Shown here piece by piece: positions 63,574-64,000 of a stretch of 64,000 bases of DNA. Made by a program: the position numbers and the translations under genes. Under the pieces are notes generated by a model, which was not told the origin of the DNA, did no database searches, and worked only from the letters and a program-made list of their open reading frames with translations. The DNA lies in assembly GCA_040429635.1 (NCBI GenBank), contig CP158972.1, positions 3,541,501 to 3,605,500 of the forward strand, given 5' to 3'. The DNA comes from Tamlana crocina. GTDB taxonomy: Bacteria > Bacteroidota > Bacteroidia > Flavobacteriales > Flavobacteriaceae. Numbering within the stretch: position 1 is the stretch's first letter; each line of letters begins with the position of its first letter.

Positions 63574-64000
63574 TTAAATGATTTCGACTTCGGCATTGGG
63601 GTTAAACAAGTACAACCTACCTGTTTTAACCTCAACACACTCAAAGCGCTTTACACGCTTGTTCCCTTTTTTAAACACCTTTCCGTTATAGAGTTTAAAC
63701 TCTTGCCCTAAAGGTACTTCAAAAACATACGATTTATCGTTAGGTTCGTCAAATTGCTTTAAGGCTAAGGCTAAAGGCACATCGGTGTCGCTCGATGCCC
63801 GCGGATTTTTAAAATGCTTTGCCAAAAGCGGTAATAATTCCAAAGGAAACACTTCCGGATTTAAAAACGGCAACATTAAATGCTGAAACGTTTTTTTCCA
63901 TTCAGCTCCATGTGGCTTTATAGACTTTCCGTAATTGTTATAAGCTTCAAAATGCGCTACTTCATGCACTAAAGTGATTAAAAAACGATATGGGTTAAGA
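63574..64000 (-). CDS. SprT-like zinc-metalloprotease domain protein (partial at window edge)
   Basis: The N-terminus is missing beyond 64000; the frame stays open to the edge (LNPYRFLITLVHEVAH...). The HEVAH zinc motif with AYNNYGKSIKPHGAEWKKTF is the SprT-like signature. The C-terminal part contains FELYNGKVFKKGNKRVKRFE-like zinc-ribbon-position strands but no cysteines of a zinc ribbon. Relatives of eukaryotic Spartan; the bacterial role is not known. Confidence 0.85.
   Translation of the reverse strand, partial: LNPYRFLITLVHEVAHFEAYNNYGKSIKPHGAEWKKTFQHLMLPFLNPEVFPLELLPLLAKHFKNPRASSDTDVPLALALKQFDEPNDKSYVFEVPLGQEFKLYNGKVFKKGNKRVKRFECVEVKTGRLYLFNPNAEVEII

Noticed and set aside
1-64000. tRNA genes, CRISPR arrays, insertion sequences, prophage or defence islands
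   Set aside because: Intergenic gaps are all under 300 bases; I found no cloverleaf, no regularly spaced repeats, and no transposase, integrase or known defence genes.

Overview
The window looks like chromosomal DNA of a member of the Bacteroidota, most likely a marine-type Flavobacteriaceae. The evidence is AT-rich DNA, Bacteroidota-type promoters (-7 box TAnnTTTG, one with a TTTG -33 box at the expected 19-base spacing), no Shine-Dalgarno sequences before the ribosomal genes, a SusC/SusD pair, two proteins with type IX secretion C-terminal sorting domains, and a fused hpt-adk gene. I see no tRNA, rRNA, CRISPR array, insertion sequence, integrase or prophage gene. No gene-free stretch exceeds 300 bases.

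Layout. (1) 1-11992, minus strand: the joined str-S10-spc ribosomal superoperon, read from rpsL, rpsG, fusA and rpsJ through rplC...rpsE and rpmD into rplO, which is cut by the window edge. It has a clear promoter in front of rpsL, a terminator-like hairpin between rpsJ and rplC, and a hairpin between rpsN and rpsH. (2) 12.1-20 kb, plus strand: an Omp85-type outer-membrane protein, then a four-gene SusC-SusD-lipoprotein-lipoprotein operon with a strong terminator. No glycosidase is linked, and the layout matches known peptide importers. (3) 20-26.6 kb: rlmB, a rhomboid protease, rarA flanked by two outward-facing copies of a dispersed repeat, a DUF4136 lipoprotein, an SDR oxidoreductase, a secreted M64 metallopeptidase and its lipoprotein partner. 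(4) 26.7-32.9 kb, minus strand: a 2044-residue alpha-2-macroglobulin-like protein with a CxEQ thioester motif and an unusual insert resembling a scrambled SusC plug. A near-perfect palindrome lies in the divergent region to a TPR gene. (5) 33.9-39.5 kb: mpl, a DUF2200 gene, radC, a deacetylase-like protein that appears to lack catalytic histidines, a YjjG-type HAD phosphatase and a secreted hypothetical. (6) 39.7-44.5 kb: a potassium channel, obg, fused hpt-adk, divergent purK and purE, plus a possible small RNA opposite purE. (7) 44.7-52.6 kb: an M3 oligopeptidase, an ECF sigma factor with a probable zinc anti-sigma partner, a membrane protein, gcvP and a KAS III enzyme. (8) 52.6-56.8 kb: a T9SS type B surface protein with five repeats, then an FkbM methyltransferase/GT2 pair; the FkbM gene is very AT-rich. 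(9) 56.9-64 kb: a NUC1 endonuclease and PafA-like phosphatase pair, mlaE-mlaF, a DUF389 membrane protein, a mannose-1-phosphate guanylyltransferase and a partial SprT-like protein.

How it fits together: region 1 is core translation; hpt-adk, purK and purE are purine salvage and synthesis; the SusCD cassette, M64 peptidase, M3 oligopeptidase and alpha-2-macroglobulin suggest a protein- and peptide-handling lifestyle (inference). The most distinctive items are the macroglobulin with its plug-like insert and peptidase neighbours, the two ribosomal-operon RNA structures, the candidate small RNA, and short palindromic repeats lying in frame inside coding sequences.
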